Below, in pieces: positions 25,297-34,249 of a DNA stretch of 64,000 nucleotides; position 1 is the first letter of the stretch; each line of letters begins with the position of its first letter. The DNA lies in NCBI RefSeq assembly GCF_014873945.1, contig NZ_JADBEC010000003.1, forward strand, positions 186,001 through 250,000, read 5' to 3'. The stretch is from Rhizobium viscosum. Lineage in GTDB: Bacteria; Pseudomonadota; Alphaproteobacteria; Rhizobiales; Rhizobiaceae. A model generated the notes under the pieces. The model worked only from the letters and a program-made list of their open reading frames with translations. It did no database searches and was not told where the DNA came from. A program made the position numbers and the translations under genes.

Positions 25297-26109
25297 ATGA
25301 TGGAACCTCGGCGCTTCCGCACCCTCTTCATTTCCGATGTGCATCTCGGCTCGAAGGCCGCCAAGGCGGATTTCCTGCTGGATTTCCTTAGATATCACGA
25401 GGCAGACACGATCTACCTCGTTGGCGATATTGTCGATGGCTGGCGCCTGAAGCGCAGCTGGTACTGGCCGCAGGTCTGTAACGACGTGGTCCAGAAACTC
25501 TTGCGCAAGGCGCGCAAGGGTACGCGTGTCGTCTATATCCCCGGCAATCACGACGAATTCCTGCGCGCCTTTCCCGGCATGCATTTCGGCGGCATCGAGG
25601 TGGTCGAGCGCATCATCCATGACGGCGCCGACGGCAAGAAGTACCTGATCCTGCATGGCGACGAATTCGACGTGGTCGTGCGCAATGCCCGGCTGCTCGC
25701 CTATCTCGGCGACTGGGCCTACGACACGGCGATCCGCATCAACATCGTGCTCGCAGCCGTCCGCCGCCACCTCGGCATGCCCTACTGGTCCTTCTCGGCC
25801 TGGGCCAAGCTGCAGGTCAAACACGCCGTCAACTTCATCGGCGAGTTCCAGCGCGTGGTTGCCGAAGAAGCCCGCAAGAGCGGTGCCGACGGCGTCATCT
25901 GTGGCCATATCCATCACGCCGTGATCGAGGATATGGACGGCATCCGCTACATCAATACCGGCGACTGGGTCGAAAGCTGCACGGCGATCGTCGAGCATGA
26001 AGACGGTACGTTCGAACTCATCACCTGGCGTGCGCTGACCAGCAACGTGCCGGCCCTGACCTCTATCGAATTGCTTGAAGAGGGCGAACTCGCCCCGCAG
26101 GCTGCCTGA
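25297..26109 (+). CDS. LpxH-like metallophosphoesterase
   Basis: A 270-residue calcineurin-type phosphoesterase. All metal-site motifs are present in order: SDVHLGS, GDIVDGW, GNHDEF, HGDEFD and GHIHHA. It belongs to the UDP-2,3-diacylglucosamine diphosphatase-like group, but rhizobia also use LpxI for that lipid A step, so exact substrate is uncertain. Start is ambiguous: GTG 25288 and ATG 25300 are in frame; ATG 25297 was chosen. A longer TTG start upstream reads poorly. Confidence 0.8.
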   Translation: MMEPRRFRTLFISDVHLGSKAAKADFLLDFLRYHEADTIYLVGDIVDGWRLKRSWYWPQVCNDVVQKLLRKARKGTRVVYIPGNHDEFLRAFPGMHFGGIEVVERIIHDGADGKKYLILHGDEFDVVVRNARLLAYLGDWAYDTAIRINIVLAAVRRHLGMPYWSFSAWAKLQVKHAVNFIGEFQRVVAEEARKSGADGVICGHIHHAVIEDMDGIRYINTGDWVESCTAIVEHEDGTFELITWRALTSNVPALTSIELLEEGELAPQAA

Positions 26110-26197
26110 ATAATGTGCGTCTACCGCGCCGGCCTTGCCGGTGCATCATGAATTTAGCCGTTGCCGTCGGGCGACAGGCCCCATTTATTTTTTAAAT

Positions 26198-26220
26198 CGT
26201 TTCGAGTTATTTTCGAAACG
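26198..26220. promoter_or_regulatory. Inverted repeat CGTTTCG-N9-CGAAACG
   Basis: A 7-bp inverted repeat in an AT-rich stretch, 79 bp before the MFS gene start and 89 bp after the phosphoesterase stop. It could be an operator for the MFS gene or part of a weak 3' hairpin; no U tract follows. Confidence 0.35.
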
Positions 26221-26298
26221 TTACGGTTGGGCTATTTCTCGCCATAGTCGTGTTGGATTGGATGTGTTAGGCAACGCATAGTTTCCTTCAGGTCCATC

Positions 26299-27519
26299 AT
26301 GATTCCCGCACAAAATCCCTCGACGGGTGAGGGAGCGCCGCCGCGCTTCCGGCAGCTTAGCGCGCTGTGTTACAGCGCGCCGCTGCTGGTCAACGGTATC
26401 GTTCTGCCCTTCTTCCCCGTCTGGCTTGCAACTCACCAGTTCAATGACCATCAGATCGGCACGATTCTGGCCGTACCGATGGTGGTGCGCGTTCTCGTGG
26501 CGCCGATCGTGGCAGTCTTCGCCGATCGCATGCAGGAGAGGGCACATGTGCTCCTGTGGTCAGGCATCCTTTCGCTGCTGACGGCCATCGCCCTCTGCTG
26601 GACGACGAATTTCTGGCCGGTGCTGATCGTCTTTGCACTGCAGGGCGCGACCTTCGCGCCCTATGTGCCGGTCGTCGAATCGATCGTGATTTCGGGTGTG
26701 CGCCGCTGGGGGCTCGATTATGGCTCCATGCGCGTCTGGGGCTCAGTCGCCTTCATTATTTCCACGTTGATCGGCGGCGAGTTGGTTGGCAACTGGGGCG
26801 GCGCCATGGTGCTGCCGGTGATGATCTTCGGCTTCACGCTGACAATCGTCATGGCCGTTTTCTGTCCGCGCATCGGGCCGACACGGCGGCGCGGCCAGCC
26901 GATCAATCTCCCGGCGACGACGGGCAGCGGGCTGCGCGAGCCGCATCTGCTGCTTCTGCTGCTCGGCGTTTCCATCCAGCAGGCAAGCCATGCGCTGCTC
27001 AACGCCTTCTCCTCGATCTATTGGCACCAGCTCGGTTTTTCGGGCACCGCGGTCGGTCTTCTCTGGAGCGCCGGCGTCGCCTCCGAAGTAACGGTCTTCT
27101 TCCTGTCGCGGCGGCTCAACCGCCGCTTCAATGCCTGGACGCTGATCCGTTTCGGCTGCGCCGTCAGTATCTGCCGCTGGGTGTTCTTCCCAATGGAGAC
27201 GAGCTTCATCGGCTTCTTAATGCTGCAATGCCTGCACGGCTTTACCTATGCCTTCGTGCATACCGGCGTGCAGCGGCGCATCGTCGCCACGGTGCAGGAG
27301 ACGCAGGAAGCCTCTGCCCAGGGTGCCTATTTCTTCTATATCGGCATGGCCTCGGGCCTGATGACGATCGCCTCCGGCTATATTTATTCCGCACTCGGCC
27401 TCGACAGCTATTATGTCATGGCCTGTGTCGCCGCCTTCGGGCTCGCACTCGTCATCATCGCCTATTATCTTCAGCCCCAGAGGCTGGCGTCAGGCGGGAA
27501 TACGAGGGAGCCGGCATAG
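26299..27519 (+). CDS. MFS transporter, HcaT/phenylpropionate-permease-like
   Basis: A 406-residue, 12-TM major facilitator. The sequence (SALCYSAPLLVNGIVLPFFPVWL, RVWGSVAFIISTL, GFTYAFVHTGVQRRI) resembles the MFS_1-like/3-phenylpropionic acid transporter group. The substrate is not predictable. Its last 49 bp overlap the 3' end of the convergent epimerase gene. Confidence 0.82.
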   Translation: MIPAQNPSTGEGAPPRFRQLSALCYSAPLLVNGIVLPFFPVWLATHQFNDHQIGTILAVPMVVRVLVAPIVAVFADRMQERAHVLLWSGILSLLTAIALCWTTNFWPVLIVFALQGATFAPYVPVVESIVISGVRRWGLDYGSMRVWGSVAFIISTLIGGELVGNWGGAMVLPVMIFGFTLTIVMAVFCPRIGPTRRRGQPINLPATTGSGLREPHLLLLLLGVSIQQASHALLNAFSSIYWHQLGFSGTAVGLLWSAGVASEVTVFFLSRRLNRRFNAWTLIRFGCAVSICRWVFFPMETSFIGFLMLQCLHGFTYAFVHTGVQRRIVATVQETQEASAQGAYFFYIGMASGLMTIASGYIYSALGLDSYYVMACVAAFGLALVIIAYYLQPQRLASGGNTREPA

Positions 27520-28454
27520 TTCAGGCCAGGTTCGCGGTCGCGGGCAAGCAACAGCGGGCCGTCGAGATCGACGAAATCAGCATCCTGCGCCAGAAGCACG
27601 GCAGGCGCCATCGCAAGCGATGTGCCGACCATGCAGCCGATCATGATGGAGAAGCCGAGCCGCTGCGCTTCCTCCTTCATTTCCAGCGCTTCCGTCAGGC
27701 CGCCGGTTTTATCAAGCTTGATGTTGATCGCGTCGTAGCGGTCGGCAAGGCTTGCGAGGTCGCCGGTGTGGTGGACGCTCTCATCGGCACAAACGAGCAC
27801 GTGGCGGGCAATCTCGGCCAGCATGTCGTCACGACCGGCCGGGAGCGGCTGCTCCACCAGCGCAATATTGGCTTCGGCAGCAATGCGAAGATGATGTTCC
27901 AGCCTGTCTTCGGGCCAGCCCTCATTGGCATCGAGGATGATGGCGGAATCGGGCGCTGCGGCGCGCACCGCCAGAATCCGGCTCTCGTCATTGCCAGTAC
28001 CGACCTTGACCTTCAGGACCGGGCGCTGGGCATGTTCACGCGCCTGGGCGGCCATGACATCCGGTTCTCCGAGCGAGATCGTATAGGCTGTCGTCAGGGG
28101 CTTCAGCTTGCGCAGATCGAGCCGGTCGGCAACGCTCCGGCCTGATAGTTTGGCTTCGAGATCCCAGAGCGCGCAATCGACGGCATTGCGGGCTGCTCCC
28201 GGCGGCATGGCATGCAGCAACGCAGCCCGGGAGATGCCATCCTCGATCAGCGGGCGGGCCGCTTCGATCTGCGCCATTACGCTTTCCATCGTCTCGCCAT
28301 AGCGGCGGTAGGGCACACATTCGCCCAAACCCCTGGCTCCTGATTCTGTCAGCGTGCAGGTGATCACCTCCGCCGAGGTCTTTGCCCCGCGCGAGATGGT
28401 GAAGGTGCCCGCAATCGGGAATGAATTCATCTGGATATCAAGGTGGCGCGGCAT
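27471..28454 (-). CDS. N-terminal-truncated-free dipeptide epimerase (L-Ala-D/L-Glu epimerase type)
   Basis: A 327-residue enolase-superfamily enzyme of the MLE/dipeptide epimerase subgroup, which epimerises L-Ala-D-Glu from peptidoglycan recycling. The catalytic set is visible: KVKVG (first Lys pair), DANEGW, VEQPLP, CADES as the three metal ligands, and IKLDKTGG as the second Lys. ATG 28454 has CAGGAGAGC upstream. The specific Ala-Glu activity is inferred from family resemblance; other dipeptides are possible. The full-length barrel and capping domain are present. Confidence 0.87.
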   Translation of the reverse strand: MPRHLDIQMNSFPIAGTFTISRGAKTSAEVITCTLTESGARGLGECVPYRRYGETMESVMAQIEAARPLIEDGISRAALLHAMPPGAARNAVDCALWDLEAKLSGRSVADRLDLRKLKPLTTAYTISLGEPDVMAAQAREHAQRPVLKVKVGTGNDESRILAVRAAAPDSAIILDANEGWPEDRLEHHLRIAAEANIALVEQPLPAGRDDMLAEIARHVLVCADESVHHTGDLASLADRYDAINIKLDKTGGLTEALEMKEEAQRLGFSIMIGCMVGTSLAMAPAVLLAQDADFVDLDGPLLLARDREPGLNYAGSLVFPPDASLWG

Positions 28455-28555
28455 ATTTGCTCTCCTGCGAGCATGGAAATTGCCCGTTCGTTCTGTATAT
28501 TAACGCGCCGGGCGGCGAATATTATGTTCGCGAGTCGGGACTGTCGCTGCAAGCA

Positions 28556-29725
28556 TTGAAAGACACAAGTATTTTGAAGTCCGAGAAACGCAACGCCGCC
28601 TCGCTGCATGTGGACGACCGAGCCGAGGGCTCGGGCCAGCATGTGCATCTTGCAGGCAATTGGCGCAGCGCCAACATCCATCTCGTCCTGCAGGATTTCG
28701 ACAAGCTGGCGCGCAACAATAGCGGCGACCTGACGCTCGATCTTTCCGATGTCACTGATATCGATACGGCCGGCATCTGGTTGCTTTGCCGGCTAAAGAA
28801 GAAGCAGGAAGAGGCCGGGAGGACGGTCCGTTTCGAAGGCACGAACCAGCATATCGACGAGCTGATCGCAACTTTCTCCAAGGAACCTGAAAAGCAGGAG
28901 CCTGAGCAGAAGGAGAAGCTCTCGATCGCCGAGCGCATCCTCGCACCGATCGGGCGGATGACCCTCGATGTCTGGGACAATGTCGCTGCCTCGATGTATA
29001 TCCTCGGCTCGGCGGTGCGCGGCGCGCAGATGAAGTTCGGCCGCGGCAGCGGCGTTTCGCCGGCCTCGATCGTCAACCAGATCGACCACATGGGTGTGCG
29101 GGCCGTTCCGATCATCCTGCTGATGTCCTTCCTGATCGGCGCGATCATCGCGCAGCAGGGCGCCTTCCAGCTTCGTTATTTCGGTGCGGAAATCTTCGTC
29201 GTCGACCTTGTCGGCATCCTGCAGCTTCGTGAAATCGGCGTGCTTCTGACCGCGATCATGATCGCCGGCCGGTCGGGCAGCGCGATCACCGCCGAAATCG
29301 GTTCGATGAAGATGCGCGAGGAAGTCGACGCGCTGAAAGTGATGGGCCTCAACCCGATCGGAGTGCTGATCTTCCCGCGGCTAGTGGCGCTGACCGTTGC
29401 GCTGCCGCTTCTGACCGTAATTGCCAACTTTGCGTCGCTGGCGGGTGCCGCCGCCGTCGCCTATGCCTATTCTGGCATTACGTTCGCCACCTTCCTGTCG
29501 CGCCTGCATGAGGCTGTGACGCTCTCGACGGTTCTTGCCGGCATGATCAAGGCGCCGTTCATGGCGCTCGTCATCGGCATCGTCGCGGCGGTCGAAGGCC
29601 TGAAGGTCGGCGGCAGCGCCGAATCGCTTGGCCAGCATGTGACGGCTTCCGTCGTGAAGGCGATTTTCGTCGTCATCCTGATGGACGGACTTTTTGCGAT
29701 GTTCTATGCAGCGATCGATTTCTGA
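28556..29725 (+). CDS. Mla/MCE lipid transport permease with fused STAS domain (MlaB-MlaE)
   Basis: Inner-membrane permease of a phospholipid ABC system. An N-terminal STAS domain (LTLDLSDVTDIDTAGIWLL) corresponds to stand-alone MlaB of enterics, followed by an MlaE permease (GVRAVPIILLMSFLIGAIIA, LREIGVLLTAIMIAGRSGSA, EEVDALKVMGLNPI). No ATG occurs between the promoter region and the STAS domain; TTG 28556 was chosen (TTG 28574 is equally possible). An ATG at 28421 would overlap the divergent epimerase coding start and give a poor N-terminus. The next gene (MlaF) begins one base after the stop. Confidence 0.88.
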   Translation: MKDTSILKSEKRNAASLHVDDRAEGSGQHVHLAGNWRSANIHLVLQDFDKLARNNSGDLTLDLSDVTDIDTAGIWLLCRLKKKQEEAGRTVRFEGTNQHIDELIATFSKEPEKQEPEQKEKLSIAERILAPIGRMTLDVWDNVAASMYILGSAVRGAQMKFGRGSGVSPASIVNQIDHMGVRAVPIILLMSFLIGAIIAQQGAFQLRYFGAEIFVVDLVGILQLREIGVLLTAIMIAGRSGSAITAEIGSMKMREEVDALKVMGLNPIGVLIFPRLVALTVALPLLTVIANFASLAGAAAVAYAYSGITFATFLSRLHEAVTLSTVLAGMIKAPFMALVIGIVAAVEGLKVGGSAESLGQHVTASVVKAIFVVILMDGLFAMFYAAIDF

Positions 29726-29726
29726 C

Positions 29727-30590
29727 ATGGCGGACAACGTGGATCAGCAACCGATCGAAACGAGCAAGAACGGCACCGAAAATGAGGGGCGTGATGTCGT
29801 CCTTTCAGCGCGTGACGTCACGGTCGGTTTTGGCTCCAAGGTCGTGCTCGATAAGCTCAACCTCGATATCTACCGCGGCGAGATCCTGGGCTTCGTCGGC
29901 GCTTCCGGCACTGGCAAATCGGTGCTGATGCGCACCGTGCTGCGCCTGCTGCCGCGCCGCTCCGGCACTATCAAGATCTTGGGCCAGGATTTCGACGAGC
30001 TGGACGAGCCGGAGCGCAATGCGCTCGACATGCGTCTCGGCGTCCTCTTCCAGCAGGGCGCGCTTTTCTCCTCGCTGACGGTGAAGGAGAATATCCAGGT
30101 GCCGATGCGCGAATATCTCGATCTGCCCGCTTCGCTGATGGATGAGCTCGCGCATCTGAAGATCCGGATGGTGGGCCTGGCAGCCGACGCGGCGGACAAA
30201 TATCCGTCCGAACTTTCAGGCGGCATGATCAAGCGTGCGGCGCTCGCCCGCGCGCTGGCGCTCGACCCGGAACTCGTCTTCCTCGACGAGCCGACATCCG
30301 GCCTCGATCCCATTGGTGCTGCGGAATTCGACGAGCTGATCGCCAATCTGCGCGATAGCCTGGGGTTAACGGTCTATATGGTGACCCACGACCTCGACAG
30401 CCTGTTTTCGGTCTGCGACCGTATTGCCGTGCTCGGAAAGAAGCGGGTAATGGTGGAAGGAACGATCGACGACATGCTGGCCTACGACGATCCGTGGGTT
30501 CAAGCCTACTTCAAGGGCAAGCGTGCGCGTTCAATCGTGCCGCAGGAAGACGCGCCGGCGGCCCGGGCGCAGCATGACAGCGGGAAGTGA
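29727..30590 (+). CDS. mlaF: Mla/MCE transport ATP-binding protein
   Basis: A 287-residue ABC ATPase. Walker A is GASGTGKS, the signature is LSGGMIKRAALARALAL and Walker B is LVFLDEPTSGLDP, with the MlaF-like SSLTVKENI segment. It powers the STAS-MlaE permease encoded one base upstream. Start 29727 (MADNVD) was chosen; upstream codons overlap the permease gene. The C-terminal tail is longer than the ATPase core, as in MlaF. Confidence 0.93.
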   Translation: MADNVDQQPIETSKNGTENEGRDVVLSARDVTVGFGSKVVLDKLNLDIYRGEILGFVGASGTGKSVLMRTVLRLLPRRSGTIKILGQDFDELDEPERNALDMRLGVLFQQGALFSSLTVKENIQVPMREYLDLPASLMDELAHLKIRMVGLAADAADKYPSELSGGMIKRAALARALALDPELVFLDEPTSGLDPIGAAEFDELIANLRDSLGLTVYMVTHDLDSLFSVCDRIAVLGKKRVMVEGTIDDMLAYDDPWVQAYFKGKRARSIVPQEDAPAARAQHDSGK

Positions 30591-30599
30591 CCGGAGACG

Positions 30600-31970
30600 A
30601 TGGAAACCAGAGCCAATTACACGATCGTCGGCTTTTTCACCGTTCTGGTGATCGCGGCCGCATTCGGTTTCGTCTACTGGATGGCCGAATATGGCCGCAG
30701 CGGGCCGATGGCGGAGCTAATCGTGCGCATCCCGGGCTCCGCCAACGGCCTCAGCGTCGGTTCGCCTGTCCGGTTCAACGGCATTCAGGTCGGCTCGGTG
30801 CAGACGCTCTCCATCGATGCCGACGACCCGCAATATTCGCTGGCCTTTACCGAAGTTCGCTCGGATGCACCAATCTATCCCTCGACCAAGGCTGCCCTTG
30901 AAATCCAGGGCCTGACGGGTGCGGCCTATATCGAGCTTTCGGGCGGCCGCAAGGAAGAAAAGAACATTCTCCAGCAGGCGCTGGAAAGCGGCAAACGCGC
31001 CGTGATCGTCGCCGACCAGTCGAGCGTCACCAACCTGCTCGCAACCGCCGACAAGATCCTCGACCGCGCCAATGACGCCGTCGGCGACGTGCAAGGCTTC
31101 GTGCGCGATGCGCGCGGGCCGCTGACCAAGACCCTGCAGAATGCCGAAACCTTCTCGGATGCGCTCGCCAAGAACTCCGGCAATATCGACAGCTTCCTGC
31201 AGAGTGTGGGCGATCTCTCCAACACGGTGCGCAATGTCTCGGGCCGCGTCGACTCGACTCTTGCTGCTGTCGAAGATCTGGTGAAGGCGGTCGATGCCAA
31301 AAAGATCAATACGATCCTGAGCAATGCGGAGAAGGTGAGCCGTGACATAGCCGACGCCTCCGGCGATCTGAAGGGGCTCGTCGACAAGGTCGACCAGACG
31401 GTGACGACCTACAACGAATTCGGCAAGAAGGCACAGGTCACACTCGATCGTGTCGATACGCTGGTCGCCGCCATCGACACCAACAAGGTGAAGGGTTCGG
31501 TCGACGATATCGCGCAGGCGACCAAAGATGCACGCGCCGCTGTCGCCTCGATCCGCGACGTCACCGATACCGTCAGAGATCGCCGCAAGGATATCGACCA
31601 GACGATCCAGGACGTCCAGCAGATGGCGAACAAGCTAAACTCGGCTTCGACGCGCGTCGACGGCATCCTTATCAAGGTCGATGCGCTGCTCGGCTCCGAC
31701 AATACCAATTCGCTCTTTACCGAGGCGCGCGCGACGCTCGAATCCTTCAAGAAGGTTGCCGACAACGTCAACGCGCGTATCGGGCCGATCGCCGACAATC
31801 TGCAGAGGTTCTCGGGCAGCGGCCTGAGTGACGTCCAGACGCTCGTCAACGAGTTGCGGGGCACGGCGAACAATCTCAACAATGCCATCAGCAATTTCGA
31901 CCAGAATCCGCAGCGGATCATCTTCGGCGGGCCGACGGTCAAGCAATATGACGGGCGTACGCGGCGCTAG
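30600..31970 (+). CDS. MCE/MlaD-family periplasmic lipid-binding protein
   Basis: A 456-residue protein with one N-terminal transmembrane anchor (FFTVLVIAAAFGFVYWMA, about 10-28) and an MCE domain (about 38-115: RIPGSANGLSVGSPVRFNGI, IQGLTGAAYIEL). The remaining 300 residues are helical and repetitive (NAEKVSRDIADASGDL and similar), much longer than E. coli MlaD (about 183 residues) and more like PqiB-type or mycobacterial Mce tubes. It likely forms the periplasmic hexamer that carries lipid between membranes. Tightly spaced (9 bp) after mlaF. Confidence 0.9.
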   Translation: METRANYTIVGFFTVLVIAAAFGFVYWMAEYGRSGPMAELIVRIPGSANGLSVGSPVRFNGIQVGSVQTLSIDADDPQYSLAFTEVRSDAPIYPSTKAALEIQGLTGAAYIELSGGRKEEKNILQQALESGKRAVIVADQSSVTNLLATADKILDRANDAVGDVQGFVRDARGPLTKTLQNAETFSDALAKNSGNIDSFLQSVGDLSNTVRNVSGRVDSTLAAVEDLVKAVDAKKINTILSNAEKVSRDIADASGDLKGLVDKVDQTVTTYNEFGKKAQVTLDRVDTLVAAIDTNKVKGSVDDIAQATKDARAAVASIRDVTDTVRDRRKDIDQTIQDVQQMANKLNSASTRVDGILIKVDALLGSDNTNSLFTEARATLESFKKVADNVNARIGPIADNLQRFSGSGLSDVQTLVNELRGTANNLNNAISNFDQNPQRIIFGGPTVKQYDGRTRR

Positions 31971-31971
31971 C

Positions 31972-32015
31972 GCAATTCCAGGAAAAATGTGTAGCGGTTT
32001 TACGTCCGGAATTGC
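31972..32015 (-). repeat. 44-bp rhizobial palindromic repeat, copy B
   Basis: Reverse-oriented copy of the element at 941-984, with the same GCAATTCC/GGAATTGC ends and 40 of 44 identical positions. It sits in the Mla operon between the MlaD-like and lipoprotein genes, two bases after the stop codon, so it would be transcribed as a hairpin. Confidence 0.8.
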
Positions 32016-32049
32016 GGGAAAGAAAAACAGAGGTCAGGGGTAGCGTAAT

Positions 32050-32664
32050 ATGGGTCTATCGCATGTGATGTCGCGCCGTTCCTGGATCCGTGGAACGGCG
32101 ATTATTTTGCCGCTGACGGCAGCGCTTCTTGCAGGCTGCGGAACGGCGGCGAAGAACGACACCTACGATCTCTCGGCAGCTACAGTCGATGGTACCGGTC
32201 CGTCGGCCAAGAGCAAGCAGATCCTGATCGCCGATCCGACGGCATTGAAGGCGCTGAACAGCGACCAGATCGTCATCCGCGTTTCGCCCTCGGAAATCCA
32301 GTATCTGTCGCGCTCGCAGTGGAGCGATACGCTGCCGCGGATGGTGCAATCGAAGCTCGTCCAGGCCTTCGAGAATTCCGGCAAGCTCGGCGGCGTCGGA
32401 AAGCCGGGGCAGGGACTGGCAATCGACTATCAGCTCGTCACAGACATCCGCTCCTTCGAGATCGACGCGGCGTCTGGCAACAAGGCCGTGGTGGAGATTT
32501 CCGCCAAGATCCTCAACGATCGCAACGGCACCGTGCGCGCCCAGCAGGTCTTCCGAGCCACTGCTCCGGCCGGCGGTGACAACGTGAGCTTCGTCAAGGG
32601 GCTAGGCCGTGCCTTTACATCGGTCACCGACGAGATCGTTGGCTGGACGCTGAAATCTATCTAG
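32050..32664 (+). CDS. ABC transport auxiliary lipoprotein of the Mla operon
   Basis: A 204-residue lipoprotein: RRSWIRGTAIILPLTAALLAGC contains a signal with lipobox LAGC. The mature part has SEIQYLSRSQWSDTLPRMVQ, typical of the ABC-type transport auxiliary (PqiC/DUF330-like) family. It probably sits on the outer membrane and connects to the MCE tube. Fourth gene of the operon. GGTCAGGGGTAG precedes the ATG. Confidence 0.85.
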   Translation: MGLSHVMSRRSWIRGTAIILPLTAALLAGCGTAAKNDTYDLSAATVDGTGPSAKSKQILIADPTALKALNSDQIVIRVSPSEIQYLSRSQWSDTLPRMVQSKLVQAFENSGKLGGVGKPGQGLAIDYQLVTDIRSFEIDAASGNKAVVEISAKILNDRNGTVRAQQVFRATAPAGGDNVSFVKGLGRAFTSVTDEIVGWTLKSI

Positions 32665-32698
32665 GTCATTCAGAGCCCTGAGGAATGCCGGGGGAAGG

Positions 32699-33139
32699 AT
32701 GTCGCAACTGAGAACAGCGTGCAGTTTAGCATTCGCGCTCTTGCTCATTTTTGAAGCCTGGAGCAGTGCGCAAGCTCAGGATGTTCGCAACAATACGCTC
32801 GCTCCGCTGCCTCTTAACCTCGATGCCTACAAAGCCTTCGTCCAACAACTCGCGACCGAAATGAACGGAGACGAGGCCGCCATGGCCACAAAGCTCCGAG
32901 CATTGGGATTCAGCTGCACACAAGTCTCCAAATCCATTCAATTTACTTGCGTGCGATTTGGCTGCCAGAAGCGAAACTTCTGGTGGGGCTCGCTTCTTCA
33001 ATGGACGGTTCAGAGAGGGAACATTGAATCGCCGGAGCTCACTTTCTCGGGCGGGGCTATCAATTATTCTGGCTGGGCTCGTTGCATTCCGGAAACAGAC
33101 CGAGAGCAGGCCCAGCAGCGATTTCTTTCCAGTCACTGA
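32699..33139 (+). CDS. Hypothetical secreted protein
   Basis: A 146-residue protein with a signal peptide (LAFALLLIFEAWSSAQAQ) and three to four Cys in the mature part (FSCTQ, FTCVRFGC, ARCIP), so disulfides in the periplasm are likely. A GGGGGAAGG binding site precedes ATG 32699. It follows the Mla operon by 34 bp and could be co-transcribed. Codon use is less GC-rich than neighbours. I recognise no family. Confidence 0.65.
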   Translation: MSQLRTACSLAFALLLIFEAWSSAQAQDVRNNTLAPLPLNLDAYKAFVQQLATEMNGDEAAMATKLRALGFSCTQVSKSIQFTCVRFGCQKRNFWWGSLLQWTVQRGNIESPELTFSGGAINYSGWARCIPETDREQAQQRFLSSH

Positions 33140-33201
33140 ACGCAATGATGCACAGGCATCGCAGCGGAAGGCAAAACTGCTGAGCAGCCTTACCTACCAT
33201 G

Positions 33202-34068
33202 TCATTTCGTCGGTTGAGCATCCGTCATCGTCGGCGTTCCGCCCGTTGCTGAAGCAGTAGCGGTGGAGGCCGAGGGCAGGTAGCTGTCAAGCAGGCCCGC
33301 CATCTTGTCATCGCGCAGGCTGGCGGTCTTTTCGCCCATGACGACGCCGACGACGCGGCGTCCGTCCTTGGCAGCCGATGTCACGACGTTATAGCCCGAC
33401 GCATCTGTGAAGCCGGTCTTGATGCCGTCGACGCCGTTGTAGCGGTACATGAGGTTGTTGTGGCCGCGCAGCTTCATGCCGCGGAACTGGAAGCCGCGCA
33501 TGGAGAAGAGCTTGAACTCCTCGGGGAAGTCGCGCATCAGCGAAACGCCGAGTGTGGCCATATCGCGCGCCGTAGTAACCTGTTCCGGATCCGGCAGGCC
33601 CGACGGGTTCTTGAAGACGGTGTTCGCCATGCCGAGCTGGCGGGCTTTCTCCGTCATGAGCGTGCCAAAAGCCTGTTCGGAGCCGCCGAGTTGTTCGGCA
33701 AGCGCCACAGCGGAATCGTTGGCCGAGAGAACGACGATGCTTTCGACAGCCTCCTTGACCGTGACCTTGCGGCCGGCGCCGATGGCAAGCTTGAACGGCT
33801 CCTTGCTCTCGGCATTTTCCGACATGGTGATCTTCTGGTCCCAGGTCAGGCGTTTGTCATGCAGCGCCTGGAAGGTGAGATAGAGCGTCATCATCTTCGT
33901 GAGCGATGCCGGATAATTCAGATCGTCCTGATTGAACGCCTCGAGAACCTGGCCGGTCTGCACGTCCACCAGAAAACTTGCCTGGCCGGCTTCGGCCTTA
34001 ATGAACGCGCCCAGAAGAAATGCGGACGAGAAGGCGGCGGCTATCAGCCGGGAGGTCGTCTTGGTCAT
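33202..34068 (-). CDS. Short D-alanyl-D-alanine carboxypeptidase (low-MW PBP)
   Basis: A 288-residue peptidase S11 enzyme with a signal peptide (AAAFSSAFLLGAFIKAEA) that trims pentapeptide stems in the periplasm. Penicillin-binding motifs are intact: SLTK, SAND and KTGFT. It ends shortly after the catalytic domain and lacks the C-terminal domain and amphipathic membrane anchor of DacA-type enzymes, so it may be soluble in the periplasm. The gene lies downstream of the growth-pole-ring gene on the same strand, though a terminator separates them. Confidence 0.9.
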   Translation of the reverse strand: MTKTTSRLIAAAFSSAFLLGAFIKAEAGQASFLVDVQTGQVLEAFNQDDLNYPASLTKMMTLYLTFQALHDKRLTWDQKITMSENAESKEPFKLAIGAGRKVTVKEAVESIVVLSANDSAVALAEQLGGSEQAFGTLMTEKARQLGMANTVFKNPSGLPDPEQVTTARDMATLGVSLMRDFPEEFKLFSMRGFQFRGMKLRGHNNLMYRYNGVDGIKTGFTDASGYNVVTSAAKDGRRVVGVVMGEKTASLRDDKMAGLLDSYLPSASTATASATGGTPTMTDAQPTK

Positions 34069-34190
34069 CAATGTCTACGGTCTCTGTCGTGGCAAGCGGA
34101 TGGCTTGGTGATGGTCTTGCGGGCCTTGATGGCCAGTTGGTGCATGCGGATCAGGGATGTTTGTGACGGAATGAAGGAGCCGGGGCAATA

Positions 34191-34224
34191 AAAAAGGGCC
34201 ATCCACAGATGACCCTTTTTGTCT
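34191..34224 (-). terminator. Intrinsic terminator of the growth-pole-ring gene
   Basis: A 13-bp stem (AAAAAGGGTCATC/GATGGCCCTTTTT on the minus strand with one G-U pair) and a 4-nt loop, ending in a T run. It lies 26 bp past the stop codon. Confidence 0.8.
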
Positions 34225-34249
34225 CACCACGTCAGGTTTGCCCGGCAAC

